Shown here: positions 8,315-16,473 of the stretch, one piece after another | Layout of the letters: each line of letters opens with the position of its first letter | Numbering within the stretch: position 1 is the first letter of the stretch | Source: Mesorhizobium sp. 113-3-3 | GTDB taxonomy: Bacteria; Pseudomonadota; Alphaproteobacteria; Rhizobiales; Rhizobiaceae | Direction of reading: 5' to 3' | DNA length: 64,000 nt | NCBI RefSeq assembly: GCF_016756495.1 | Contig: NZ_AP023243.1 | Span: forward strand, 6,576,501-6,640,500 | Program-made: the position numbers and the translations under genes | Notes under the pieces: generated by a model | Seen by the model: the letters and a program-made list of their open reading frames with translations, nothing else | What the model was told of the DNA's origin: nothing | The model's database searches: none

Positions 8315-10669
8315 ATGACTGTCTCTCAACAAATTCCAGTGGCAACGCTCGGCGTGCCGCGTATCGGTCGACGGCGGGAACTCAAATTCGCGCTTGAAAG
8401 CTACTGGTCCGGAAAATCTCCCGCTGCCGACCTGCTCGCGACGGCGAAGGCGCTACGCGCCGCCAGCTGGAGGGAGCAGCACGATCACGGCGTGTCGAAA
8501 ATCCCGTCCAACGATTTCTCGCTTTATGACCATGTGCTCGACACCGTCATCATGGTCGGCGCCGTGCCGGCACGATACGTCTGGACTGACGGCGAGGTCC
8601 CACTCGATACCTATTTCGCCATGGCGCGCGGCGACCAAGGTCAGGCCGCTGATTGTGGACATGCCGGTGACGAGCATGCGGCCAACGGGCATGGCCTTGC
8701 CGCGATGGAAATGACCAAATGGTTCGACACCAACTATCACTACATTGTGCCGGAACTTACCGACGATCAGAGCTTTGCCCTCTCGTCGGCGAAACCGGTC
8801 GATCATTTCCTCGAGGCCAAGGCGCTCGGCATCCACACGCGCCCGGTCCTGCTTGGACCGGTTAGCTTTCTCAAGTTGGCGAAGTCACCTGAGGAAGGTT
8901 TCAACCCTATCGCGCTCCTGCCACGGCTGCTGCCCGTCTACGAGGAGCTCCTGCGGAGGCTGAAGCTCGCGGGAGCCGATTGGGTGCAGATCGATGAGCC
9001 GGCGCTCGTGGTCGATCTGGTTCCCAACGAACGGGATGCCCTCCAATTCGCCTACTGCCGGCTGTCAAAAGCAGCACCGGAGTTGAAGATCATGGTCGCT
9101 ACCTATTTCGGATCGCTGGGAGACAATCTCGAGACCGCAATTTCTCTGCCCGTGGCGGGACTGCACGTCGATCTCGTGCGCGCTCCAGAGCAGTTGGAGA
9201 CCGTCGGCCGGCTCGCGCAGAAGGAACTTGTGCTCTCGCTCGGGCTGATCGACGGCCGCAACGTCTGGCGCGCGAACCTGCCTGCCATACTTGACCGCAT
9301 CAAGCCGATCGTCGCCGGCTGGCCGTTGGACCGCGTGGAGATCGCCCCGTCCTGCTCGATGCTGCATGTGCCGATCGACCTGGACATGGAGACGGCACTC
9401 GATGCGGACGTGAAATCGTGGCTCGCCTTCGCGGCGCAAAAAACCGACGAGCTGGTCGTGCTCGCCCGTGCCCTGGCTGAAGGCCGGGACGCGGTCGCCG
9501 CCGAACTAGAGGCGTCGGCTGAGGCTGCCGCCGCTCGCGCGACATCCGCTAAGGTGCATGATCCGCTCGTCGAAGGTCGGGTCGCCAGCATCAAGGTCGC
9601 CATGACGCGCCGGAAGAGCGCATTCGCCGTGCGCTCCAAGCTTCAGGCCGACACGTTTGGCTTGCCATCCTTCCCCACCACGACGATCGGCTCCTTCCCG
9701 CAAACAGCCGAGGTTCGCAAGGCGCGGGCAGCCCATGCCAAAGGCGAGCTGAGTTACGTCGACTATGAGGCGTTCCTGAAGAAAGAGATAGAAGCCGCCG
9801 TTCGCTGGCAAGAAGAGATCGGACTCGACGTGCTGGTCCACGGCGAATTCGAGCGCAACGATATGGTGCAGTATTTCGCCGAGCAGCTCCGCGGCTTCGC
9901 CTTCACGCAACACGGGTGGGTGCAAAGCTACGGCTCGCGCTTTGTGCGACCCCCGATCATCATTGGAGATGTGTCGCGACAACAGCCGATGACACTACAC
10001 TGGTGGCGATACGCCCAGTCGCTGACGCTAAAGCCGGTGAAGGGCATGCTTACCGGCCCGGTGACGATCCTCAACTGGTCCTTCGTCCGGGACGACCTTG
10101 CCCGCCCAGCCGTCTGCCGCCAGGTCGCGCTCGCCATTCGCGATGAAGTGAGCGACCTCGAAAAGGCCGGCGCCAGGATGATCCAGATCGACGAAGCCGC
10201 ACTGCGCGAGGGCTTGCCGCTGCACGAGGCCGACTGGCAGGCCTATCTCGACTGGGCCGTCGAATGCTTCCGGCTGGCTTCAACAGCGGTCGGCGATGCG
10301 ACCCAGATCCACACCCATATGTGCTACTCCGAGTTCGGCGATATCGTGGACGCGATTGCCGCAATGGATGCCGATGTGATCTCGATTGAAACTTCGCGCT
10401 CGCAGATGGAACTGCTCGATACGCTGCGAACCTTCAAGTATCCGAACGAGATCGGTCCTGGCGTCTATGACATTCACTCGCCGCGGGTCCCGGAAGTGGG
10501 GGAGATTTCCAACCTTATCATGCTTGCGCGCGAGCGATTGTCGGATGGCCAACTGTGGGTGAATCCCGACTGCGGTCTCAAAACGCGCAGATGGGAGGAG
10601 GTCCGCCCTGCGCTGGTGAACATGGTGGCTGCGGCACGCGCAATTCGGCAAAAAGCGCAGACGGCGTAG
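8315..10669 (+). CDS. metE: Cobalamin-independent methionine synthase
   Basis: This 784-residue enzyme transfers the methyl group of 5-methyltetrahydrofolate-polyglutamate directly to homocysteine in the cytoplasm. The N-terminal barrel opens GVPRIGRRRELKFALE; the C-terminal barrel contains TTTIGSFPQT, the zinc ligands in HTHMCYSEFGD and NPDCGLKTR, and the IQIDEAALRE substrate segment. The chosen ATG at 8315 precedes this conserved opening; an in-frame upstream start would add 18 non-conserved residues lying between riboswitch and gene. A cobalamin riboswitch controls it. It faces the glyA-metK-adenosine kinase operon some 3.5 kb away, and together they cover most of the methionine/SAM cycle. 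A few residues longer than E. coli MetE, no damage visible. Confidence 0.97.
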   Translation: MTVSQQIPVATLGVPRIGRRRELKFALESYWSGKSPAADLLATAKALRAASWREQHDHGVSKIPSNDFSLYDHVLDTVIMVGAVPARYVWTDGEVPLDTYFAMARGDQGQAADCGHAGDEHAANGHGLAAMEMTKWFDTNYHYIVPELTDDQSFALSSAKPVDHFLEAKALGIHTRPVLLGPVSFLKLAKSPEEGFNPIALLPRLLPVYEELLRRLKLAGADWVQIDEPALVVDLVPNERDALQFAYCRLSKAAPELKIMVATYFGSLGDNLETAISLPVAGLHVDLVRAPEQLETVGRLAQKELVLSLGLIDGRNVWRANLPAILDRIKPIVAGWPLDRVEIAPSCSMLHVPIDLDMETALDADVKSWLAFAAQKTDELVVLARALAEGRDAVAAELEASAEAAAARATSAKVHDPLVEGRVASIKVAMTRRKSAFAVRSKLQADTFGLPSFPTTTIGSFPQTAEVRKARAAHAKGELSYVDYEAFLKKEIEAAVRWQEEIGLDVLVHGEFERNDMVQYFAEQLRGFAFTQHGWVQSYGSRFVRPPIIIGDVSRQQPMTLHWWRYAQSLTLKPVKGMLTGPVTILNWSFVRDDLARPAVCRQVALAIRDEVSDLEKAGARMIQIDEAALREGLPLHEADWQAYLDWAVECFRLASTAVGDATQIHTHMCYSEFGDIVDAIAAMDADVISIETSRSQMELLDTLRTFKYPNEIGPGVYDIHSPRVPEVGEISNLIMLARERLSDGQLWVNPDCGLKTRRWEEVRPALVNMVAAARAIRQKAQTA

Positions 10670-10747
10670 GGCTCGGTGCCACTCGCCGGCGGTGAGCGGC
10701 AACGCCACACACCGGGCATCCTTGGGGGAGTCTATCCGGCGCGCCCA

Positions 10748-10858
10748 AGGCAATCGCGCTGCCGGTGACGAAGCGCCTCGGCAAGCTTGGCCTGGCCGCG
10801 GCCCTTGTCATGGCGCGTCGAAGTCAGCTGTTCCAGAGGCGGCCGTTGGCGGGCGATT
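10748..10858 (-). pseudogene. Decayed copy of an XRE (HTH) regulator gene
   Basis: The DNA is visibly related to the start of the XRE gene at 19142-19387. Shared blocks include GAAGCGC.TCGGCAA, CTTGGCCTGG, TCAGCTGTTCCAG and GGCGGGCGAT, in the same order and spacing. Translated on the minus strand it reads PPLEQLTSTRHDKG then QAKLAEALRHRQ, against RLLEQLIAARKNKG and QAKVAEALRRPQ in the intact gene. The helix-turn-helix recognition part and the rest are gone. This shows that the small XRE genes of this region were once more numerous. Confidence 0.7.
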
Positions 10859-10922
10859 GAAGGAGGCTTGGGCCTCAAATGAGCCGGCCAGAAACGAGAA
10901 GGCTCTCCGCCAGCCCGTTTCG

Positions 10923-10945
10923 GATTATTCCGTATTGGGATAATC
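10923..10945. promoter_or_regulatory. Inverted repeat, possible old operator of the dead XRE gene
   Basis: GATTAT and ATAATC (6-bp arms, with CC and GG one base further in) flank a short spacer, giving an imperfect palindrome of 23 bp. It lies about 65 bp upstream of the decayed XRE gene in that gene's orientation, where an autoregulatory operator would be expected. No further evidence. Confidence 0.3.
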
Positions 10946-11382
10946 GAAATCACTATCGTCTCCCAACCTTGATCGCCGAAACCCCGGTCCCGACCATGGG
11001 GAGAAACATCGGCGATCACGCACCCCGGTCCCGGAGCGTGTTCCGAGAAACCGGATGCAGGGCCAAGCTGGGGGAAGGTTCAAACAGCGCTTCTGGAGAC
11101 TTTTGAGGCGGCATCGACGCTCCACCATCTGCAGCGGGCCAATTCCCGCTCGATGGCGTCTGCCTCTGGCTGCAATCACCATCACCGCGACGGCGAAGCC
11201 GAGCGGCCGCAGCTGGCTGGCGGACCCTTGTGTTTTGATGGTGGAAGATCAGGCGCCGGACCAGGAAAGCCGCCGCGGAAAGAGCGGGGTTGGCTTGCTC
11301 CTGGCGGAGCCGGCAGGGGTATTTGGACCGCGCTCAATACCGATGCGCAGATGGCCGAAATTCATCCGCGGCATCCTGAATA
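10946..11382. other. Intergenic, no gene supported
   Basis: About 440 bp with overlapping open frames on both strands, none showing a recognisable domain, start signal or family length. The region lies between debris of an XRE gene and a DUF982 gene and may itself be decayed coding sequence. Confidence 0.5.
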
Positions 11383-11631
11383 TCAATCGCTGCGCAGAAC
11401 GCGTGCTTCGAGCGCGGCTGCGACAAAAGCCCGTCGAGCGGTTGGTGGATGGGTCTTACCGCGTAAAACCTGCAGACAGGCGTCCATCGCTATCCTGCGT
11501 TTATCGGTCTCATGATGCAGATCCCGCAGCAAGATAGCGGCCGCGTCGTTGACGTCGAACACGATACGCTCCGAGCCGCGGCGGCTAAGCTGAACAACGA
11601 CTGGTCTCTCAAATCTGGTCAACCCGGTCAT
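11383..11631 (-). CDS. DUF982 domain protein
   Basis: An 82-residue protein matching the DUF982 pattern: FERPVVVQL at the N terminus, a central ERIVFDVNDAAAILLRD (the helix that begins after the strand), then RIAMDACLQVLRG and ARRAFVAAALEA. DUF982 proteins are short, common in Rhizobiales and often plasmid- or island-borne; their function is unknown. The ATG is preceded by a purine-rich GGGGAGGGGGG. A second family member lies 270 bp upstream on the same strand. GC content and codon use look like the neighbours. No partner suggests a role. Confidence 0.75.
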   Translation of the reverse strand: MTGLTRFERPVVVQLSRRGSERIVFDVNDAAAILLRDLHHETDKRRIAMDACLQVLRGKTHPPTARRAFVAAALEARVLRSD

Positions 11632-11901
11632 CCCCCCTCCCCACAGCCACTATACGGCAAACAGCCGGATCACATTTTTTTATTCAGCCGAACGCGACCG
11701 CTGCATCTGCGCCACTGAGCCTGGCCATTGGCTAGCAAGCGATCGCCATGAGCTGCGTCTGGCCATGGTCAGCTTGCTTGCGATCTGCGGTTTTGCAGTC
11801 GGTGGTGAGGAACTGCTTCTCATTCGCGTGGTCTAGCTGTGAAACCTGGACATAGTGCACTGTTTGACGCGCCTCGCCAGTCTCAAACTCGTCGTCGAAG
11901 T

Positions 11902-12204
11902 CTACACCTGCACTTTTCCACTGCCCGATCTGCAGGCGGCGATCCACTGCATGGCGGAGGTTGGATCTTCCAATATGGCGACCCGCTTCGCAAAGCCGAA
12001 AAAGGCATTGCGCGCCGTGCTTACCGGCTTGCGCCCATCGTACGCATCGTAGCATGCCCTCAGGGCGGCTTCGTGGATCATGTCTCTGCGATCTTCCGGC
12101 CATTCGTTGAGAAAATCGATTGCATCCGCAAGGCCGGCAATCTCTTGGATGATGTGCGTTGCGCGCCTCACGAAAAGCGGGCTGCTGAAAGCCTCAGCGT
12201 TCAT
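11902..12204 (-). CDS. DUF982 domain protein (second copy, divergent)
   Basis: A 100-residue protein of the same family as 11383-11631 but clearly diverged: FSSPLFVRRA, then HIIQEIAGLADAIDFLNEWP, then IHEAALRACYDAYDGRKP and ARNAFFGFAKRV. I start at 12204, where the ATG follows GGAGG at 6 nt; a longer frame begins 72 bp upstream without a ribosome site. It is transcribed away from the mucR-like gene, with about 245 bp between their starts, so the two may share a regulatory region. Function unknown for the family. Confidence 0.75.
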   Translation of the reverse strand: MNAEAFSSPLFVRRATHIIQEIAGLADAIDFLNEWPEDRRDMIHEAALRACYDAYDGRKPVSTARNAFFGFAKRVAILEDPTSAMQWIAACRSGSGKVQV

Positions 12205-12449
12205 TCGTTCCTCCAACCTTCCAAATAGCCAATTTGTGTGAAGAGGCGCCGCATCGACGCGAGGCGACCCTGACACAATGTGTTGTCAGGGCGATGACGG
12301 TTCAAGAGGAAGATCCGCGACGGCGACCGGGCGTGCAGCGATCCGCCAACACATCATGCAATGGCTTTGGTTGCCATCAAACGCGGTCGTCACTATTAAG
12401 CTACGAGATGATTCTTACCCGGCTACTCTAATTCCGCAGGAGCGTTTTC

Positions 12450-12914
12450 ATGACCGAAGAAACCGAGAGCAAAGCCGACAACCTCATCGAACTCACCGCC
12501 CATGTCGTCTCAGCCTATGTTTCGAACAATCCGGTTCCCGTCGGTGAACTGCCTGGGCTTATCGGCCAGATCCACATCGCATTGAAAGGCACTGCTGGTG
12601 GTGCCGCACCAGAAAAATCGGAAGCTCTCAAGCCTGCCGTACCGATCAGAAAATCGGTTACACCCGATTATATTGTCAGCCTTGAGGACGGTAAGAAGTT
12701 CAAGTCGCTCAAGCGTCACCTGGCTACCCACTATGGCCTTACGCCCGACGAATATCGCGCAAAATGGGAGCTGCCGGCGGACTATCCCATGGTGGCGCCG
12801 AACTACGCTGCGGCGCGCTCGGCATTGGCCAAGACCATGGGTCTGGGCCGCAAGCCGAAGGAACCGGGAGCGCCGGCACCTGCCAAGCGTGCCCGCAAGA
12901 AAGCCGCAGCCTGA
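12450..12914 (+). CDS. Ros/MucR-family transcriptional regulator lacking both zinc cysteines
   Basis: A 154-residue member of the Ros/MucR family of alphaproteobacterial regulators, which bind AT-rich DNA and control exopolysaccharide, motility and symbiosis genes. The N-terminal half (residues 1-50) is the usual oligomerisation region; the DNA-binding domain reads [19 protein letters not shown], followed by [14 protein letters not shown] and a basic Pro/Ala/Lys-rich tail (KRARKKAAA). In Ros the zinc is held by two Cys and two His. Here the first Cys position is Ser77 (codon agc) and the second is Asp80; His90 and His94 remain. MucR proteins commonly have Cys then Asp, so the Ser is the unusual change. 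The ATG follows GCAGGAGCG. The anti-SD sRNA lies 100 bp downstream on the same strand. Confidence 0.92.
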   Translation: MTEETESKADNLIELTAHVVSAYVSNNPVPVGELPGLIGQIHIALKGTAGGAAPEKSEALKPAVPIRKSVTPDYIVSLEDGKKFKSLKRHLATHYGLTPDEYRAKWELPADYPMVAPNYAAARSALAKTMGLGRKPKEPGAPAPAKRARKKAAA

Positions 12915-12982
12915 CCGCAATTTTTCAGGATCGACGAAGCAGGCCCGGCATGATTTCGCACTCGCGAGATAAAATTTGTGCG

Positions 12983-13010
12983 TTGCAATATCCGGGGCGA
13001 TCGGTATGAT
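12983..13010 (+). promoter_or_regulatory. Candidate sigma70-type promoter of the anti-SD sRNA
   Basis: TTGCAA (12983-12988) and TATGAT (13005-13010) are separated by 16 nt and would start transcription near 13017, exactly at the first stem of the predicted sRNA. Spacing and position fit; expression has not been shown. Confidence 0.6.
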
Positions 13011-13016
13011 CATGGT

Positions 13017-13131
13017 GTCGGCCATCTACTCCTCCCAGATGTGGTGCCGACGCTGAATGGGGCGCACCTCCTCCCGCGTCTCATTCTAAATCGAGCCCGC
13101 TGCCACCTCCTCCCGGTAGCGGGCTTTTTCT
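13017..13131 (+). ncRNA. Three-hairpin anti-Shine-Dalgarno sRNA (alpha-r14 / 'cuckoo' type)
   Basis: Three consecutive hairpins each expose a CTCCTCCC loop. Hairpin 1 pairs GTCGGC and CATCT with AGATG and GCCGAC around ACTCCTCCC (13028-13036). Hairpin 2 is an uninterrupted 11-bp stem, GAATGGGGCGC (13055-13065) with GCGTCTCATTC (13076-13086), around ACCTCCTCCC. Hairpin 3 is an 11-bp stem, AGCCCGCTGCC (13094-13104) with GGTAGCGGGCT (13115-13125), again around ACCTCCTCCC, and is followed by a T tract, so it doubles as terminator. Repeated anti-SD loops of this kind define a known rhizobial sRNA family thought to bind ribosome-binding sites. The predicted transcript is about 115 nt. Targets cannot be told from the window. 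Confidence 0.88.
13094..13131 (+). terminator. Rho-independent terminator (third hairpin of the sRNA)
   Basis: An 11-bp stem with a 10-nt loop followed by TTTTTCTTTG. It ends the sRNA and would also stop read-through from the mucR-like gene. Confidence 0.85.
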
Positions 13132-13171
13132 TTGTCTGAGGCGCGATTTCGGTAGGGCCGACGCATTGGCT

Positions 13172-13795
13172 CTAAGGGAGGCGAATGCTCCGAACTTCCA
13201 GGCCTTTCTTGCCCTGTCCGCATTGGACAAACACCTTCTGACCCTCCATCAGCATGCTCAGTCCTGAGCGGGTCAGCGCGGTGGCATGAACGAAGATGTC
13301 CTTCTCACCGTTTTCAGGAGCAATGAAGCCGAAGCCCTTTTGGGGATTGTACCACTTGACCGTGCCCTCGCTCTCCAGCTGGGCACTCGTCCCGGCGGTG
13401 GACTCTCCAGTGCGACGCGTATGTAGCTGAGTTCTCGCGGTCTGATCGCTGACCTCCAGCACTTGCGCGACCTGATGACCTCTTGGACTTTCTTCCGTTG
13501 TGACCTTCAGACGCGTTCCCTCGGAAACACCGCGGCTCCCGGCCGCCTCCAGCACCCGGATGTGCAGATAGGCCTCGATGCCCTCCGGCAATTTGACAAA
13601 GCCAAAACCCTTGCTGGTGTTGAACCACACCACTTCGGCGTCGACAGGATCCGCGGTTACAGTGGACGAACGCTGAAAGTAGCTTAGCTCGGAAGGCCGT
13701 TCCGCAAAAGAAACCGGGTCATCGTCATGACGATGCCGGCGTGGCTCACGATGGTCTTTATATTTTCCCATGATCGTCTCGACTCGGCTGAACAC
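13172..13795 (-). CDS. Protein with two cold-shock domains
   Basis: A 207-residue protein with two OB-fold cold-shock domains: residues about 50-118 (VVWFNTSKGFGFVKLPEG, YLHIRVL) and 143-207 (VKWYNPQKGFGFIAPENG, DIFVHATAL). In the second both RNP motifs (KGFGFI and DIFVHA) are complete; in the first RNP2 is degenerate (YLHIRV). Such two-domain CSPs are typical of alphaproteobacteria and bind RNA or single-stranded DNA. The first 50 residues are basic and unstructured-looking. The frame can start at a GTG (13795) with GGAGG about 10 nt upstream, or at ATG 13771 with a weak site; I give the longer form. Monocistronic, with no obvious partner. Confidence 0.88.
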   Translation of the reverse strand: MFSRVETIMGKYKDHREPRRHRHDDDPVSFAERPSELSYFQRSSTVTADPVDAEVVWFNTSKGFGFVKLPEGIEAYLHIRVLEAAGSRGVSEGTRLKVTTEESPRGHQVAQVLEVSDQTARTQLHTRRTGESTAGTSAQLESEGTVKWYNPQKGFGFIAPENGEKDIFVHATALTRSGLSMLMEGQKVFVQCGQGKKGLEVRSIRLP

Positions 13796-14149
13796 CTCAT
13801 TGCGCCTCCCGGCAGGATAATCTCAATCGGGCGATGCATTGATGTCAATTCACCAGTTGGCCGCTTCACCCGCTCTATCGCATCACGATCCCGGCCGACC
13901 TGTTGCCACACAAGGTCGATGTCCGGTGAGCAATATATGCCACAGGTCGACCTGCTGATCCGAACGCGTTCCCCATATCGCACGGCAAAAGGGTCGCGCT
14001 GAAGGGCGGCACCGCGATCAACCGTTTCGATCGTGACACGCCCCGGGCTGCCGCCTCACGCGGATGCGCATCCGACATTTCGATTTACGCGCAATTTACC
14101 CGCACAGCCTGCAGGAGGGAGACGAGCAGCTTGTCGTTGAGTCGTCCCG
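13796..14149. other. Intergenic, no gene supported
   Basis: About 350 bp between the cold-shock gene start and the adenosine kinase end. Short open frames on both strands show no domain. It presumably holds the promoter of the cold-shock gene. Confidence 0.5.
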
Positions 14150-15142
14150 CTAGATCAACCCCGCCTGCTCGGCTTCGCGGCGTAAATTCTGCCTCGGCCT
14201 TGGGCCGATCTGCTGGATCACCAAGCCGGCCGCCAGCGAGCCAAGATCGCCGCAGGCCTTGAGGTCGCGGCCTTGCGTGTAGCCATGCAGGAAACCGGCG
14301 GCATAGAGGTCGCCGGCGCCTGTCGTGTCGACCAGTTCCTTGATCGCGGTTGCCTGGACGACCACGGTCTCGTCGCCGCGCACGATGACCGAGCCTTTTT
14401 CCGAGCGGGTCACGGCGGCGATCCGGCAATCCCTGCGGATCTGCGCCAGCGCTTCGTCGAAGGACTTGGTCTGGTAGAGCGACTTGATCTCGTGGCTGTT
14501 GGCAAAGACGATATCGACGGTGCCCGAGCGCATCAGCTCGAGGAACTCCTCCCGGTAGCGGTCGACGCAGAACGAGTCCGACAGCGTCATCGACACTTCG
14601 CGTCCGGCGGCGTGCGCCAGCTTCGCCGTCTGCCGGATCGCTTCCTTGGCGCGCGGCGGGTCCCACAGATAACCCTCGAAATAGGTGACCGCCGCACCCG
14701 ACGCCTTGTCGGGCTCGACGTCCTCCGGCCCGAGTTCGATGCAGGCGCCGAGATAGGTGTTCATCGAGCGCTCGCCGTCGGGCGTGACGAAGATCATCGA
14801 GCGCGCCGTCGGCGGTTCGCCCTGAAGCGGCCTGGTGTCGAAGGCGACGCCCTGCGCGTGGATGTCGTGGGCGTAGATCTCGCCGAGCGGGTCGTTCGAG
14901 ACCTTGCCGAAGAAGGCGGCGCGACCGCCGAAGCTGGCAACGCCCGCCGCCGTGTTGCCGGCGCTGCCGCCGGAGGCTTCGATGGCCGGGCCCATGCGGC
15001 TGTAGAGCACTTCGGCGCGCCTTGTGTCGATCAGGTTCATCGCGCCCTTGATGATGCCGTTCGTCTCCAGGAACGCCTCGTCGCACTGGGCGATGATGTC
15101 GACGATGGCATTGCCGATACAAAGCACGTCATAATCCGGCAT
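14150..15142 (-). CDS. Adenosine kinase (PfkB/ribokinase family)
   Basis: A 330-residue sugar-kinase-fold enzyme: GNAIVDIIAQ at the N terminus, the substrate-binding GGSAGNTAAGVASFGG, and the C-terminal VDTTGAGDLYAAGFL with the catalytic Asp and anion hole. The wording, including GIIKGAMNLID, is that of alphaproteobacterial adenosine kinase, which phosphorylates adenosine to AMP and so removes a product of S-adenosylhomocysteine breakdown. The ATG at 15142 follows GGAG at 7 nt. It is the last gene of the minus-strand run sahR-like, glyA, metK, adenosine kinase, 98 bp after metK. No S-adenosylhomocysteine hydrolase gene is in the window, so the cycle relies on one elsewhere. Confidence 0.93.
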   Translation of the reverse strand: MPDYDVLCIGNAIVDIIAQCDEAFLETNGIIKGAMNLIDTRRAEVLYSRMGPAIEASGGSAGNTAAGVASFGGRAAFFGKVSNDPLGEIYAHDIHAQGVAFDTRPLQGEPPTARSMIFVTPDGERSMNTYLGACIELGPEDVEPDKASGAAVTYFEGYLWDPPRAKEAIRQTAKLAHAAGREVSMTLSDSFCVDRYREEFLELMRSGTVDIVFANSHEIKSLYQTKSFDEALAQIRRDCRIAAVTRSEKGSVIVRGDETVVVQATAIKELVDTTGAGDLYAAGFLHGYTQGRDLKACGDLGSLAAGLVIQQIGPRPRQNLRREAEQAGLI

Positions 15143-15240
15143 CAATGTCTCCGCCTACTACCCAGCGGCTTTCTGGTATGCCGGCCGGGCGGGGGTCTAG
15201 CGAGGAAAAGGGTTGCCGTATGCGCTTGATCCAGCGGCGC

Positions 15241-16416
15241 TCACGCAGCTGCCGGTCCTGCTTCATGCAGCAAGTCGTCGGCTTTGTCCGTCTTCTCCCA
15301 GGTGAACTCAGGCTCTTCACGGCCGAAGTGTCCGTATGTCGCCGTCTTGCGGTATATCGGGCGTAAGAGATCAAGCATCTTGATGATGCCTTTCGGTCGG
15401 AGATCGAAAAGCTCAAGAATAAGGCGCTCGATCCTTTTTTCCTCGATCCTTGCGGTTCCGAAGGTGTTAACCATGACAGAAACCGGACTGGCCACGCCGA
15501 TCGCGTAGGCAAGTTGAACCTCGCAGACCTCGGCAAGGCCGCTGGCAACGATATTCTTTGCGACATACCGCGCCGCATAGGCGGCCGAGCGGTCAACCTT
15601 AGATGGGTCCTTGCCCGAAAAGGCGCCGCCGCCGTGACGCCCCGTTCCACCGTAAGAATCGACGATGATCTTGCGTCCAGTGAGGCCGCAGTCGCCGGCG
15701 GGCCCACCGACCACGAACCGCCCTGTTGGGTTGACCAGAAATCTGATCTCCGAAGTATCCAGATGGGTTGGCAGGACCGGTTTTATGATCTCCTCAATGA
15801 CGCCTTCGCGGACTGTATCTTGGGAGACCGCCTCGTCATGCTGCGTTGACAGGACTATGGTGTCCAGCGCCACCGGGCGGAGACCCTCGTAGCGTACGGA
15901 CACTTGAGATTTCACGTCCGGACGCAACCAGCCAAGCTGTCCCGTTTTCCGGACCTCTGCCTGTCTTTTCGTCAAATGATGTGCGAGTTGGATCGGCAAG
16001 GGCATCAATGTATCCGTCTCGTTGCATGCGAATCCAAACATGAGGCCCTGATCCCCCGCCCCCTGCTCGAGATCCTGCCCTCGTCCTTCATCAACGCCCT
16101 GGCTTATGTCGGGCGACTGCTCGGTGAGAGCCAGAATGACGGCGCAACGTCGACCATCAAAGCCGATGGCATCGTCGTCATAGCCAATGTCGAGGATCGT
16201 ATCGCGGGCAACTTGAGTGTAATCGATCTCCGCGTGGCTGGTGATCTCTCCAGCTAGAACGACCATCCCTGACTTCACCAACGTTTCACAGGCGACGCGC
16301 GCCTTCGGGTCGGTGCGGAGGATGGCATCGAGGATGGCATCCGAGATGTTGTCTGCCATCTTGTCGGGGTGTCCCGCGCCGACGGATTCGGAAGAGAACA
16401 CGAACTGCCTGGCCAT
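15241..16416 (-). CDS. metK: S-adenosylmethionine synthetase
   Basis: A 391-residue enzyme forming SAM from methionine and ATP in the cytoplasm. [20 protein letters not shown] (methionine/ATP site), [13 protein letters not shown] (the canonical [12 protein letters not shown] hexapeptide region), and [19 protein letters not shown] (phosphate-binding loop) are complete, and the length is near that of the family. I start at 16416 ([11 protein letters not shown]), preceded by GCGAGGAC; six more codons are open upstream. It lies 57 bp after glyA. Since rhizobia have a chromosomal metK, this is probably a second copy; Nod-factor N-methylation or other methylation demand during symbiosis is a possible reason, by inference only. 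Confidence 0.96.
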   Translation of the reverse strand: MARQFVFSSESVGAGHPDKMADNISDAILDAILRTDPKARVACETLVKSGMVVLAGEITSHAEIDYTQVARDTILDIGYDDDAIGFDGRRCAVILALTEQSPDISQGVDEGRGQDLEQGAGDQGLMFGFACNETDTLMPLPIQLAHHLTKRQAEVRKTGQLGWLRPDVKSQVSVRYEGLRPVALDTIVLSTQHDEAVSQDTVREGVIEEIIKPVLPTHLDTSEIRFLVNPTGRFVVGGPAGDCGLTGRKIIVDSYGGTGRHGGGAFSGKDPSKVDRSAAYAARYVAKNIVASGLAEVCEVQLAYAIGVASPVSVMVNTFGTARIEEKRIERLILELFDLRPKGIIKMLDLLRPIYRKTATYGHFGREEPEFTWEKTDKADDLLHEAGPAAA

Positions 16417-16473
16417 GGAATGTCCTCGCTTCAAGTGTTGGAGTCAGGTGGGGAGTTTCTGGATTAGGGTGGC

